Source of the DNA: Symsagittifera roscoffensis
Taxonomy: Eukaryota; Xenacoelomorpha; Acoela; Convolutidae
Assembly (NCBI RefSeq): GCF_963678635.1
Contig: NW_026970820.1
Span: 1,612,001-1,676,000 of the forward strand
Reading direction: 5' to 3'
Length of the DNA: 64,000 bases
Shown piece after piece: positions 1 to 10,084 of this stretch (its first letter is position 1; every line of letters starts with the position of its first letter). The notes below the pieces were generated by a model. That model ran no database searches. It saw only the letters and a list, made by a program, of their open reading frames with translations, and had not been told where the DNA came from. A program made the position numbers and the translations under genes.

Positions 1-961
1 TAATTTTTCAGCTGAAAAGTTCAAAAAAAATCAAAAAATTCAAATTTTGAAAAAAATTTAAAAAAATCTCATCAGTCTGTTTATTGGAGTCTTCGAGGTT
101 TTGGGAGACCTTATCTGGCGGCTAACAACAAGTGGATCACTTATTTGAAATTTTTGAGAAAGGTCAAAAAAACCTGTTTTTACGATTTTTTAGACAGAAT
201 TCCGAAAGCAATATCTTGGCTGAAAACAAAAATGAGGGCCTAAAAATAGTACAAACAGTACTCCCACATAAAGTACATTAGGTTGGAAACAAGAAATTGA
301 CTCTGATTCAAAAATCGTTTTATAACTTTATTTCTGAACAAAAAATTGTAAAAAAATCAAAAACTGAAAAATTTTTTGAAAAAAATGATTGTTTTGAAAA
401 AGTGCCAATTTTCAGCTGAAACTTTTCATTTTAGCTAAAAAAGCCAGAGCAAGGCCCTTTAAGCTCAAATAAATTAATTAAGCAAAATATTTTCAAGTTT
501 TTTCGTTAAAGGCTTTTATTTTGAAAAAGTATTCAAAAATGGGTAAAAAAAAATCAAAAAAATCAATTTTCTCAGATTCAAAAACCTCCACCACCATGAT
601 GATTAGTTCGCTAGATAGGACTGCTGAAACCAATTTAGACGTTTTTTCATAAGTATATCAAAATTTTTACTTATTTTTGAGAATTAAGCAAAATAAAAAC
701 TTTTCCCAAATTGGGCAAAAAGCCCAAATTAGCCCAAACACCTGTTAAAAATTGTTGGGTCAAAAAATCACAAAAGGAAACCCCTATTCGTTTGACATTT
801 TAGGGCCGCATGCAAAAAATTAGACCAATCTAACCTGACAATTTCGAGAATCAACTTTTTTGTCAAAATTCTCTAAAGACCAATTTAGGGAGATTACTTG
901 TACCGGTGGGGGCCCTACCCCACCTAAAAAATTTTTGAAATGCTGGAACGCGGCCACCTAG
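1..961 (+). repeat. Module 1, class A, 5'-truncated by window edge
   Basis: This is the 3' part of a class A module. Base 1 corresponds to about position 1263 of a full A unit, just before the TTTTCAGCTGAAAA palindrome. It holds the AGTAC-AAACA-GTACT inverted repeat, the CCCAAATTGGGC / GCCCAAATT block near 710-740, the core GCATGC at 808-813, and h3 at 905-924 (GGTGGGG paired with CCCCACC). The tail is subtype beta, which reads TTTTTTGTCAAAATTCTC after the core and has a GGCCCTA loop. No coding sequence seen. Confidence 0.93.
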
Positions 962-971
962 CACCCTCAAG

Positions 972-981
972 GTCACGTGAC
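972..981. other. 10-bp palindrome GTCACGTGAC at A-class head
   Basis: This is a perfect 10-bp palindrome 11 nt inside the module. It is present in 14 A heads (modules 2, 3, 4, 6, 11, 15, 21, 22, 23, 25, 26, 28, 29 and 30), broken in module 7 and absent from A' heads. The string equals the CLEAR/E-box motif bound by TFEB and nematode HLH-30 proteins. Binding here is only a possibility; a structural role at the element end is equally likely. Confidence 0.6.
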
Positions 982-1092
982 TTATATTTTTTTTTTGGTA
1001 TTTTCTGAAACCAAAAGAGAGCATGGTCACGCATCGACATCACATCATGTGCTCAAGCAAATACGTAGACTTCTACGCATTCCCATTCGCAG

Positions 1093-1109
1093 TGCGCCCT
1101 TCGGGCGCA
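1093..1109. other. h1 hairpin (TTCG-type loop), class A example
   Basis: TGCGCCC and GGGCGCA pair around TTC, equivalent to a C(TTCG)G tetraloop, which is unusually stable in RNA. Loops TTT, TTA and TTG and a T-G wobble occur in other modules with the stem kept. It is damaged only in modules 9, 11, 25 and 28. Confidence 0.7.
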
Positions 1110-1412
1110 AATGCCAATGCTCAACTAATTTCGCCAAGTGAAAATTTTTTAAAGAAAATTTCTGATAAAATTTAACTTAAACTACCACCAAAAAACGCAA
1201 AGATTTCAAAGTGTGAAACAATCAAGTTTTTGCTAATACCGGGGATGCAGTGAGACTGATTTCGGCACAAATAAAATGGAAATGAAGGAAATGGAAAGAA
1301 AAAAATTGTTCAAAAGAAGAACGCAACATCAAAAACTTATTTGATCTCTGCTAACGTCATAATTTCGATCAGGCTGATTTCAGATTTTAAGCGTAGAATT
1401 TACGGTTACGGC

Positions 1413-1449
1413 TGCTCCCTCTACAGGTCCCAGAGGGACCGAGTGAGCA
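1413..1449. other. h2 compound hairpin, class A example
   Basis: Outer arms TGCTC-C-CTC and GAG-T-GAGCA enclose an inner hairpin GGTCCC-AGA-GGGACC. It lies about 450 nt into the module, after TTACGG. All A modules keep the inner stem. B and C have the matching element at the same relative position, with longer outer arms. Confidence 0.7.
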
Positions 1450-2227
1450 TCCTACCTCGATCCAGGATAACGGATAGTTGTTTTTAATTTTTCACAAAAT
1501 TTTTTTTTCACTAATGCTTGTTTTCAATTCCTCATGAGAAGCTGTATAAAGTAAAAAAACAATTGATTTTATTAATCAATGCTTCCAAGAACAACTGATG
1601 TTAGGCGGTTACAAATGCGGTTGTTGAAAACTAGTAAGGGATAATGATGAGAAAAATTGTAAGTTTTCAAATGAATTGAAAAACTGTTTTTTTCTTTTTT
1701 TTCTTTTGTAAATCGGTAGAAATGAATCATTTTTTTTTCAAGTTTTCCTCGCACCACCCACTGTTCTTAAGTAATGAAGATTCCTTCTCTAGCCGTTTAT
1801 AACACTTTGGCAGAAAAAAAACATCAATATGATGTAAAATGTTTTAAAAAAGAGAAAAATTTAAAAATTATGTTTTTTTTTAAAAATCAATAAATTTGTA
1901 ATTTTCAAAATTGAAAAAAAGTGAAAATTAATTGCATATTACGATTCAGCGTACCCAACTTAGTGGGTCTAGCATTTTAAATTACCAAAAAATGTTGAAA
2001 ATTGTAGATTTTACGAAGTTTTCATTTTGGCTACTTTTCCTTTTCGCCTTCACTTAAGGCACCTTTGAGCCAACTTGAGAAACTGGAACCTAAACAAGCT
2101 ATACAGATAGTCTGAATGAGCCATTTTCAGCGTAATAACACCCCTGGAAGAAAAAAAACTGCCGAAAAGAAAGGGAATTTTGAACTTTAACTTTTTTTCT
2201 TCTTCAAATGGCGATACTTAGAATAAT

Positions 2228-2241
2228 TTTTCAGCTGAAAA
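2228..2241. other. 14-bp palindrome TTTTCAGCTGAAAA, class A
   Basis: This perfect palindrome lies in mid-module and recurs in most A units, for example module 3 just after 4443. It is broken by single changes in modules 11, 22, 26 and 28, so it is not strictly required. A related TTTTCAGCTGAAA occurs about 400 nt later in some copies. Confidence 0.55.
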
Positions 2242-3128
2242 GTTCAAAAAAAATCAAAAAATTCAAATTTTGAAAAAATTTGTAAGAAAATCTCATCAGT
2301 CTGTTTATTGGAGTCTTCGAGATTTTGGGAGACCTTATCTGGCGGCTAACAACAAGTGGGTCACTTATTTTAAAATTTTGAGAAAGGTCAAAAAAACCTG
2401 TTTTTACGATTTTTTAGACAGAAATCCGAAAGCAATATCTTGGCTTAAAACAAAAATGAGGGCCTAAAAATAGTACAAACAGTACTCCCACATAAAGTAC
2501 ATTAGGTTGGAAACAAAAAATTGACTCTGATTCAAAAATCGTTTTTTATCTTTATTTCTGAACAAAAAATTGTAAAAAAATCAAAAACTTAAAAATTTTT
2601 TGAAAAAAATTATTGTTTCGAAAAAGTGCCAATTTTCAGCTGAAACTTTTCATTTTAGCTAAAAAAGCCAGAGCAAGGCCCTTTAAGCTCAAAAAAATTA
2701 ATTAAGCAAATTATTTTCAAGTTTTTTCGTTAAAGGCTTTTATTTTGAAAAAGTATTCAAAAATGGGTAAAAAAAAGTCAAAAAAATCAATTTTCTCAGA
2801 TTCAAAAACCTTCACCACCATGATGATTAAATCGCTAGATAGGACTGCTGAAACCAATTTAGACGTAATTTCATAAGCATATCAAAATTTTTACTTATTT
2901 TTGAGAATTAGGCAAAATAAAAACTTTTCCCAAATTGGGCAAAAAGCCCAAATTAGCCCAAACACCTGTTAAAAATTGTTGGGTCAAAAAATCACAAAAG
3001 GAAACCCCTATTCATTTGACATTTTAGGGCCGCATGCAAAAAATTAGACCATTCTAACCTGACAATTTCGAGAATCGACTTTTTTGCAAAATTTCTCTAT
3101 AGTCCATTTGAGGGATATTACTTGTACC

Positions 3129-3149
3129 GGTGGGGGCCCCTACCCCACC
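3129..3149. other. h3 tail hairpin, class A alpha example
   Basis: GGTGGGG pairs with CCCCACC around GCCCCTA, 33 nt before CTAG. Beta tails lose one C from the loop but keep the stem. A units all have this stem; other classes have different but still paired stems. Confidence 0.75.
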
Positions 3150-3186
3150 TCAAAAAATTTTGTAATGCTGGAACGCGGCCACCTAG

Positions 3187-5400
3187 CACCCTCAAGGTCA
3201 CGTGACTTATTTTTGTTTTTGGTTTTTTCTGAAACCAAAACAATAAGGTCATGCGCCAATATCATGGCCTCAAGCAAAGACGTCGGACTCTACGCATTCA
3301 CATTAGCCTTGCGCCCTTTGGGCGCAAATGCCAATGCTCAATTAATTTTGCCACGTGAAAAAATTTTTAAGGAAAAATTCTGATAAAATTTAACTTAAAC
3401 TACCACGAAAGAACGCAAAGATTTCAAAGCGTGAAACAATCAAGTTTTTGCTAATACCGGGCATGCAGTGAGACTAATTTCGGCAAAAATAAAATGAAAA
3501 TTGAGGGAAATGGAAAGAAAAAAATTGTTCAAAATAAGAACGAAACATCAAAAACTTATTTGATCTCCGCTAATGTCATAATTCCGATCAGGCTGATTTC
3601 AGATTTTAAGCGTACAGTTTAAGGTTACGGCTGCTCCCTCTACAGGTCCCAGAGGGACCGAGTGAGCATCCTACCTCGATCCAGGATAACTGATAGTTGT
3701 TTTAAATTTTTCACAAAATTTTTTTTCACTAATGCTTGTTTTCAATTCCTCATGAGAAGCAGTTTAAATTTAAAAAAAAAAATTGATTTTATTAATCAAT
3801 GCTTCCAAGAACAACTGATGTTAGGCGGTTACAAATGCGGTTGTTGAAAACTAGTAAGGGATAATGATGAGAAAAATTGTAAGTTTTCAAATGAATTGAA
3901 AAACTGTTTTTTTCTTTTTTTCTTTTGTAAATCGGTAGAAATGAATCATTTTTTTTCAAGTTTTCCTCGCACCACCCACTGTTCTTAAGTAATGAAGATT
4001 CCTTCTCTAGCCGTTTATAACACTTTGGCAGAAAAAACATCAATTTGATGTAAAATGTTTTAAAAAAGAGAAAAATTTAAAAATTATGTTTTTTTTTAAA
4101 AATCAAAAAATTTGTAATTTTCAAAATTGAAAAAAAAGTGAAAATTAATTGCATATTACGATTCAACGTACCCAACTTAGTGGGTCTAGCATTTTAAATT
4201 ACCAAAAAATGTTGAAAATTGTAGATTTTATGAAGTTTTCATTTTGGCTATTTTTCCTTTTCGCCTCCACTTAAGGCACCTTTGAGCCAACTTGAGAAAC
4301 TGGAACCTAAACAAGCTATACAGATAGTCTGAATGAGCCATTTTCAGCGTTATAACACCCCTGGAAGAAAAAAAACTGCAGAAAAGAAAGGGAATTTTGA
4401 ACTTTAACCTTTTTTCTTCTTCAAATGGCAATACTTAGAATAATTTTTCAGCTGAAAAGTTCAAAAAAAATCAAAAAATTCAAATTTTGAAAAAATTTTA
4501 AAAAAATGTCATCATTCTGTTTATTGGAGTCTTCGAGGTTTTGGGAGACCTTATCTGGCGGCTAACAACAAGTAGATCACTTATTTTAAAATTTTGAGAA
4601 AGGTCAAAAAAACATGTTTTTTCGATTTTTTTGACAGAATTCCGGAAGCAATATCTTGGCTAAAAACAAAAATGAGGGCCTAAAAACAGTACAAACAGTA
4701 CTCCCACATCAGGTACATTAGGTTGGAAACAAAAAAATTATTCTGACTCAAAAATCGTTTTTTAACTTTATTTCTGAACAAGAAATTGAAAAGAAATCTA
4801 AAACTTAAAAATTTTTTGAAAAAAATGATTGTTTTGAAAAAAGCCAATTTTTAGCTGAAATTTTTTATTTTAGCTAATAAAGCCAGAGCAATGCCCTTTA
4901 AGCTCAAATAAATTAATTAGGCAAATTATTTTCAAGTTTTTTCGTTAAAGGCTTTTATTTTGAAAAAGTATTCAAAAATGGGTAAAAAAAAGTCAAAAAA
5001 ATCAATTTTCTCAGATTCAAAAACCTCCACCACCATGATGATTAGTTCGCTAGATAGGACTGCTAAAACCAATTTAGACGTATTTCCATAAGTATATCAA
5101 AATTTTTACTTATTTTCGAGAATTAAGCAAAATAAAAACTTTTCCCAAATTGGGCAAAAAGCCCAAATTAGCCCAAACACCTGTTCAAAATTGTTGGGTC
5201 AAAAAATCACAAAAAGAAACCCCTATTCGTTTGACATTTTAGGGCCGCATGCAAAAAATTAGACCAATCTAACCTGACAATTTCGAGAATCGACTTTTTT
5301 GTCAAAATTCTCTAAAGACCAATTTAGGGAGATTACTTGTACCGGTGGGGGCCCTACCCCACCTAAAAAATTTTTGAAATGCTGGAACGCGGCCACCTAG
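3187..5400 (+). repeat. Module 3, class A, chimeric head/body, beta tail
   Basis: The head carries GTCACGTGAC at 3197-3206 and the H1 variant (AATAAGGTCATGCGCC). The body instead has the TATACAGATAGTCTGAATG form normally found with H2 heads, so the unit looks recombinant. h1 lies at 3309-3327 with loop TTT instead of TTC, its arms still perfectly paired. h2 is at 3632-3668, the core GCATGC at 5247-5252 and h3 at 5344-5363. The remainder is AT-rich body with no gene. Confidence 0.94.
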
Positions 5401-7608
5401 CACCCTCAAGGTCACGTGACTTAATTTTGTTTTTGGTTTTTTCTGAAACCAAAACAATAAGGTCATGCGCCAATATCATGGCCTCAAGCAAAGACGTCGG
5501 ACTCGACGCATTCACATTAGCCTTGCGCCCTTCGGGCGCAAATGCCAATGCTCAATTAATTTTGCCACGTGAAAAAATTTTTAAGGAAAAATTCTGATAA
5601 AATTTAACTTAAACTACCACGAAAGAACGCAAAGATTTCAAAGTGTGAAACAATCAAGTTTTTGCTAATACCGGGCATGCAGTGAGACTGATTTCGGCAA
5701 AAATAAAATGAAAATTGAAGGAAATGGAAAGAAAAAAATTGTTCAAAAAAGAACGCAACATCAAAAACTTATTTGATGTCCGCTAATGTCATAATTCCGA
5801 TCAGGCTGATTTCAGATTTTAAGCGCAGATTTTACGGTTACGGCTGCTCCCTCTACAGGTCCCAGAGGGACCGAGTGAGCATCCTACCTCGATCCAGGAT
5901 AACGGACAGTTGTTTTTAATTTTTCACAAATTTTTTTTCACTAATGCTTGTTTTCAATTCCTCATGAGAAGCTGTATAAATTTTTTAAAAAAATGATTTT
6001 TTTTATCAATGCTTCCAAGAACAACTGATGTTAGGCGGTTACAAATGCGGTTGGTGAAAACTAGTAAGGGATAATGATGAGAAAAATTGTAAGTTTTCAA
6101 ATGAATTTAAAAACAGTTTTTTTTCTTTTTTCTTTTGTAAATCGGGAGAAATGAATCAGTTTTTTTAAGTTTTCCTCGCACCACCCACTGTTCATAAGTA
6201 ATGAAGATTCCTGTTCTAGCCGTTTATAAAACTTTGGCAGAAAAAACATCAGAATGATGTAAAATGTTTTAAAAAAAATAAAAATTTAAAAATTATGTTT
6301 AAAAAAAAAATCAAAAACTTGTAATTTTCAAAATTGAAAAAAAGTTAAAATTAATTGCATATTACGATTCAGCGTACCCAACTTAGTGGGTCTAGCATTT
6401 TAAATTACCAAAAAATGTTGAAAATTGTAGATTTTATGAAGTTTTCATTTTGGCTATTTTTCCTTGTCGCCTCCACTTGAGTCACCTTTGAGCCAACTTG
6501 AGAAAGTGGAACGTAAACAAGCTGCACAGATGGTCAAAGTGAGCCATTTTCAGCGTGATAACACGCCTGGAAGAAAAAAAACTCCAGAAAAGAAAGAAAA
6601 TTATGAACTTTAACCTTTTTTCTTCTTCAAATGGCGATACTTAGAATAATTTTTCAGCTGAAAAGTTCAAAAAAAATCAAAAAATTCAAATTTTGAAAAA
6701 ATTTATAAAAAAATCTCATCAGTCTGTTTATTGGAGTCTTCGAGGTTTTGAGAGACCTCATCTGGCGGCTAACAACAAGTGGATCACTTATTTTAAAATT
6801 TTGAGAAAGGTCAAAAAAACATGTTTTTTGATTTTTTTGACAGAATTCCGAAAGCAATATCTTGGCTAAAAACAAGATTGAGGGCCTAAAATTAGTACAA
6901 ACAGTACTCCCACATAAGGTTTATTAGGTTGGAAACAAAAAATTTACTCTGACTCAAAAATCGTTTTTTAACTTTATTTCTGAACAAGAAATTGAAAAGA
7001 AATGAAAAACTTAAAAATTTTTTGAAAAAAAAGATTGTTTTGAAAAAGTGCCAATTTTTAGCTGAAACTTTTCATTTTAGCTAATAAAGCCAGAGCAATG
7101 CCCTTTAAGCTCAAATAAATTAATTAAGCAAATTATTTTCAAGTTTTTTCGTTAAAGCCTTTTATTTTGAAAAAGTATTCAAAAATGGGTAAAAAAAAGT
7201 CAAAAAAATCAATTTTCTCCGATTCAAAAACCTCCACTACCATGATGATTAGTTCGTTATATAGGACTGCTGAGATCAATTTAGACGTATTTTCATAAGT
7301 ATATCAAAATTTTTATTTATTTTTGAGAATTAAGCAAAATAAAAACTTTTCCCAAATTGGGCAAAAAGCCCAAATTAGCCCAAACACCTGTTAAAAATTG
7401 TTGGGTCAAAAAATCACAAAAGGAAACCCCTATTCGTTTGCCATTTTAGGGCCGCATGCAAAAAATTAGACCAATCTAACCTGACAATTTCGAGAATCGA
7501 CTTTTTTGCAAAATTTCTCTATAGTCCATTTGAGGGATATTACTTGTACCGGTGGGGGCCCCTACCCCACCTCAAAAAATTTTGTAATGCTGGAACGCGG
7601 CCACCTAG
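5401..7608 (+). repeat. Module 4, class A, H1 head, alpha tail
   Basis: This belongs to a close subgroup with modules 6, 15 and 21. They share the H1 head and the body signature GCACAGATGGTCAAAGTGAG. The palindrome GTCACGTGAC is at 5411-5420, h1 at 5523-5541 (8-bp stem around TTC), h2 at 5845-5881, core GCATGC at 7454-7459 and h3 at 7551-7571. From about 7200 on, the sequence (TCTCCGATTC, GAGATCAATT) differs from module 6 (TCTCACATTC, GAAACCAATT), which points to exchange within units. It is followed directly by a class B module. Confidence 0.94.
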
Positions 7609-7740
7609 CCGGTCAGGTCTGCGTCCCACCCGCCCTCCGTGACTAATCTTGCTTCCGAGAAATATCATTTGTTTCACCTTTACCCCATCTCAGGTCAGTT
7701 ACTCTTGAAAAAAGTCCTACTTGAAACGTTCGCATTCACT

Positions 7741-7759
7741 TTGCCCCCTACGGGCGCAA
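7741..7759. other. h1 hairpin, class B example
   Basis: TTGCCCC pairs with GGCGCAA with one C-C mismatch around CTACG. The preceding GCATTCAC and its place about 133 nt into the module show that it is homologous to the A-class h1, even though the surrounding sequence has diverged. Confidence 0.6.
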
Positions 7760-8086
7760 TGGTTAAGCCCATTTTTTCTTCTCACTGAACTTCTTCTCCG
7801 AACAGTTCACATAAAACATTACTATGGTTTTATCTGAAATTTGCCGTGTCCAGCTGCGACTCCGACTTTTTTCACGTCACTGGTGTTCCAACAACAGGAC
7901 CACATGAGATTCCCATTCAGATACTGTCTCAATTTTGAAAATACTGATTTGATTTTTTTTTGCCGTTTTTCGCAAAATAAACTAATTACATCATTCGAAT
8001 TAAAAAAAAATTCCGAAAAACAATTAAAGATAGCAAGACATTATTGTGACTGTCGTCTATATCTGTTCTCTTTGTTGGAGGTCAAT

Positions 8087-8127
8087 GATGCTCCCTAAGT
8101 GGGACCACAAGGGTCCCAAGGAGCATC
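8087..8127. other. h2 compound hairpin, class B example
   Basis: Outer arms GATGCTCC and GGAGCATC flank inner arms GGGACC and GGTCCC. In the B units at 16831, 32137, 34616 and 37093 the outer stem is one pair longer (GATGCTCCC/GGGAGCATC). Confidence 0.75.
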
Positions 8128-8389
8128 AGTAAAGGCTTTGAATAGTATGCCATTTTTGATTAAGACAAAATCTTTGGCCAATTGTGTTTTTTTACAGTCC
8201 CTTTTCCACTGCAAATGCAAAGACTAATTTTTGTTTGAAGTTTTAAAAAATAATAATAGCCTTTTCATTTGTGATGACTCGTATCACTCATAAATCAATG
8301 GAAGACTCTGACTAACCTTCTCAAGCATGGAAATACATCAAAAAGAAAAAACGATTCTGGTTATTTCAGACTGCTTTTTTTGTTAAATT

Positions 8390-9939
8390 TCAGATAGATT
8401 TTGAAAACTCTTTCTTCAAATTGTATGTCTGCCGAAAAAGAACAAAAATTACAAACTGAAACCATTTTGGTTAAATTAAGGCTCTTCCTTCACCCACCAA
8501 TATCGAAATTGCGAAGCTTAAACGAACAATCGACAGCCCATTTTATAAGTTTCGTTTTATTTTTTCAAAACATGTGTCATATATTTTCAAAAGCAATTTA
8601 TTAAAGTTTCATTTTTTACCAGAAAAGTAAGTCCGAACAAAACAGATTTTTAAATACTGTCAAAAAATAAGGTGGCAAGTAGTTTTACCAATGGATTCAT
8701 AGTATATGATTAGGTTCAAAATAGTTTTCATTACCATTGACTAGACGCTTACTCAATTTGAGAGATGTCCTTAATAACTTTTTTGGAAACATAAAAAACG
8801 GATAATGGAAAAGTTTTCTTCAAACTTATAGAAAAGAATTTTATGAGAAAAACCATTACTAATATCACGTGTAAGTTACGAGAATAGATTCAGGCCACAT
8901 GCAAAATTTCAGCAGAAGCACTCAAGCAATTTTGAGATCGAAACAATTGTTCCAGAAATTGACAAAGTAGTATATACACCAATTTTACCATAAATCGTCA
9001 AAATAAAAAAATCGCAAAAACTACAAATTTTATCCAATTTTGACTTTTAAGTACTCTATACCGACTAAATTGACTATGCTAAGCTCGAATCAACCATCAG
9101 AAACCATTTTAATCGTTCTGCATTTTTTAAGTTTTTTCCCATCAAAAAGTTGAGTCAGAAATGGGAAAAAGGTTTTTTTTTCAGAAAAACAAAAAAAGTT
9201 GTTCAAAATCAACTAAAAATATAAGCCATTTTTTTTGAACCTGCTCAGAATGGTTCTGGTGATCGAAGCCGTAAAAAGTACCCAATTCGAGGAAATTCGA
9301 AAAAACTCTTTTTTCAGCACTTTGAAAAAGTGGAAAAATGTAAAAAATAGTCTTCAAACAAATAGGATGAAAAAGTGATCAGTAAAAGCATCGATGCCGT
9401 GTCAAATGAGGATCGCATGCCAATTTTGAAACAATCCAACGGGTTTTTTTTAAGAACGAAACCATTTTTTGACAATTTTAGTAGTAGTATTTACACTAAT
9501 TAGTACCATATATGGTCAAAATTCAAAAATACAAAAAACTACAATTTTTATCCAATTTTTACCTTCAAATACTCTATACCCACTAAATTGACTATCGGGA
9601 GCTCGAATCAACCATCAAAAACCACTTTTAATCACTTTCAAAATTTTTTATTTTTTAAATCAAAATGTTGAGTCAGAAATAGGAAAAAACATTTTTTTTC
9701 AAAAAGTCAAAAAAAGTTGTCCCAATTGAATAAACTCACTAAGCCACACTCTATGAACCTGTTCAGAATGGTTTTCATGACCAAAGCCGTAAAAAGAACC
9801 CAATTTGAGAAACTTCGAAAAATCATTTTTTAGTTAACTCAAAAAAGTGGAAAAATTGGGTAAAATGGGCTTCAAACCGATAGGATCGAAAAGTGACCTT
9901 TATAAGATATGATTGCCGTGTCAAATTAGGGCCGCATGC
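8390..9939 (+). repeat. Three ~520-bp subrepeats in module 5
   Basis: Each subrepeat contains CTCTATACC-ACTAAAT, TGAGTCAG or a diverged form, TTCAGAATGGTTTTCATGACC, an AATTTGAGAAA stretch and a final (G)CATGC core. Cores at 8897, 9415 and 9934 give spacings of 518 and 519. The first copy is diverged and lacks TGAGTCAG; the next two carry it near 9151 and 9669. Confidence 0.8.
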
Positions 9940-10029
9940 AAAAAATTAGAAAAATTCAACGAAACGTTTTTGAGAACTCGACAAATTTGGTCGTTTTGTT
10001 AAACGTTTAATTTTAGAAATTTTTTGTCC

Positions 10030-10051
10030 GGAAGGGGCCCCTTCCCCTTCC
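10030..10051. other. h3 tail hairpin, class B example
   Basis: GGAAGGGG pairs with CCCCTTCC around CCCCTT. Relative to class A, both arms have changed together (GGT to GGAA, ACC to TTCC). CTAG follows 29 nt later. Confidence 0.75.
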
Positions 10052-10084
10052 TAAATGCTTTTTATGCTACACGCGACCATCTAG

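Larger units (their letters stand above)
962..3186 (+). repeat. Module 2, class A (reference unit)
   Basis: This complete A module serves as the reference. The head starts CACCC then TCAAGGT, with the palindrome GTCACGTGAC at 972-981. Hairpin h1 lies at 1093-1109 (TGCGCCC, loop TTC, GGGCGCA) and compound hairpin h2 at 1413-1449. ATTGATT/AATCAAT arms sit at 1562-1580, the palindrome TTTTCAGCTGAAAA at 2228-2241, the core GCATGC at 3032-3037 and h3 at 3129-3149. The tail is subtype alpha (TTTTTTGCAAAATTTCTC after the core, GGCCCCTA loop). The head variant contains a CATCACATCATG stretch shared with modules 29 and 30. Nothing coding is visible. Confidence 0.95.
7609..10084 (+). repeat. Module 5, class B
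   Basis: The head is CCGG then TCAGGTCTGCGTCC and a C-rich stretch. h1 lies at 7741-7759 (TTGCCCC/GGCGCAA with one mismatch) in the same GCATTCAC context as the A-class h1. h2 lies at 8087-8127, with outer arms GATGCTCC/GGAGCATC and inner GGGACC/GGTCCC. The body holds about three 520-bp subrepeats ending at CATGC cores 8897-8902, 9415-9420 and 9934-9939. h3 at 10030-10051 is GGAAGGGG/CCCCTTCC. An 85-codon frame near 7841 recurs in other B copies, but it overlaps h2 and is probably not a gene. Confidence 0.94.

Noticed and set aside
1604-1620. Nematode telomere-like TTAGGC
   Set aside because: The hexamer occurs once per A module inside GATGTTAGGCGG and never in tandem.
7841-8098. 85-codon frame in class B heads, repeated at 32369 and 34849
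   Set aside because: It recurs only because the module recurs, runs straight into the h2 hairpin, has low-complexity composition and no recognisable domain. The diverged B copy (module 9) does not keep it, so there is no sign of protein-level constraint.
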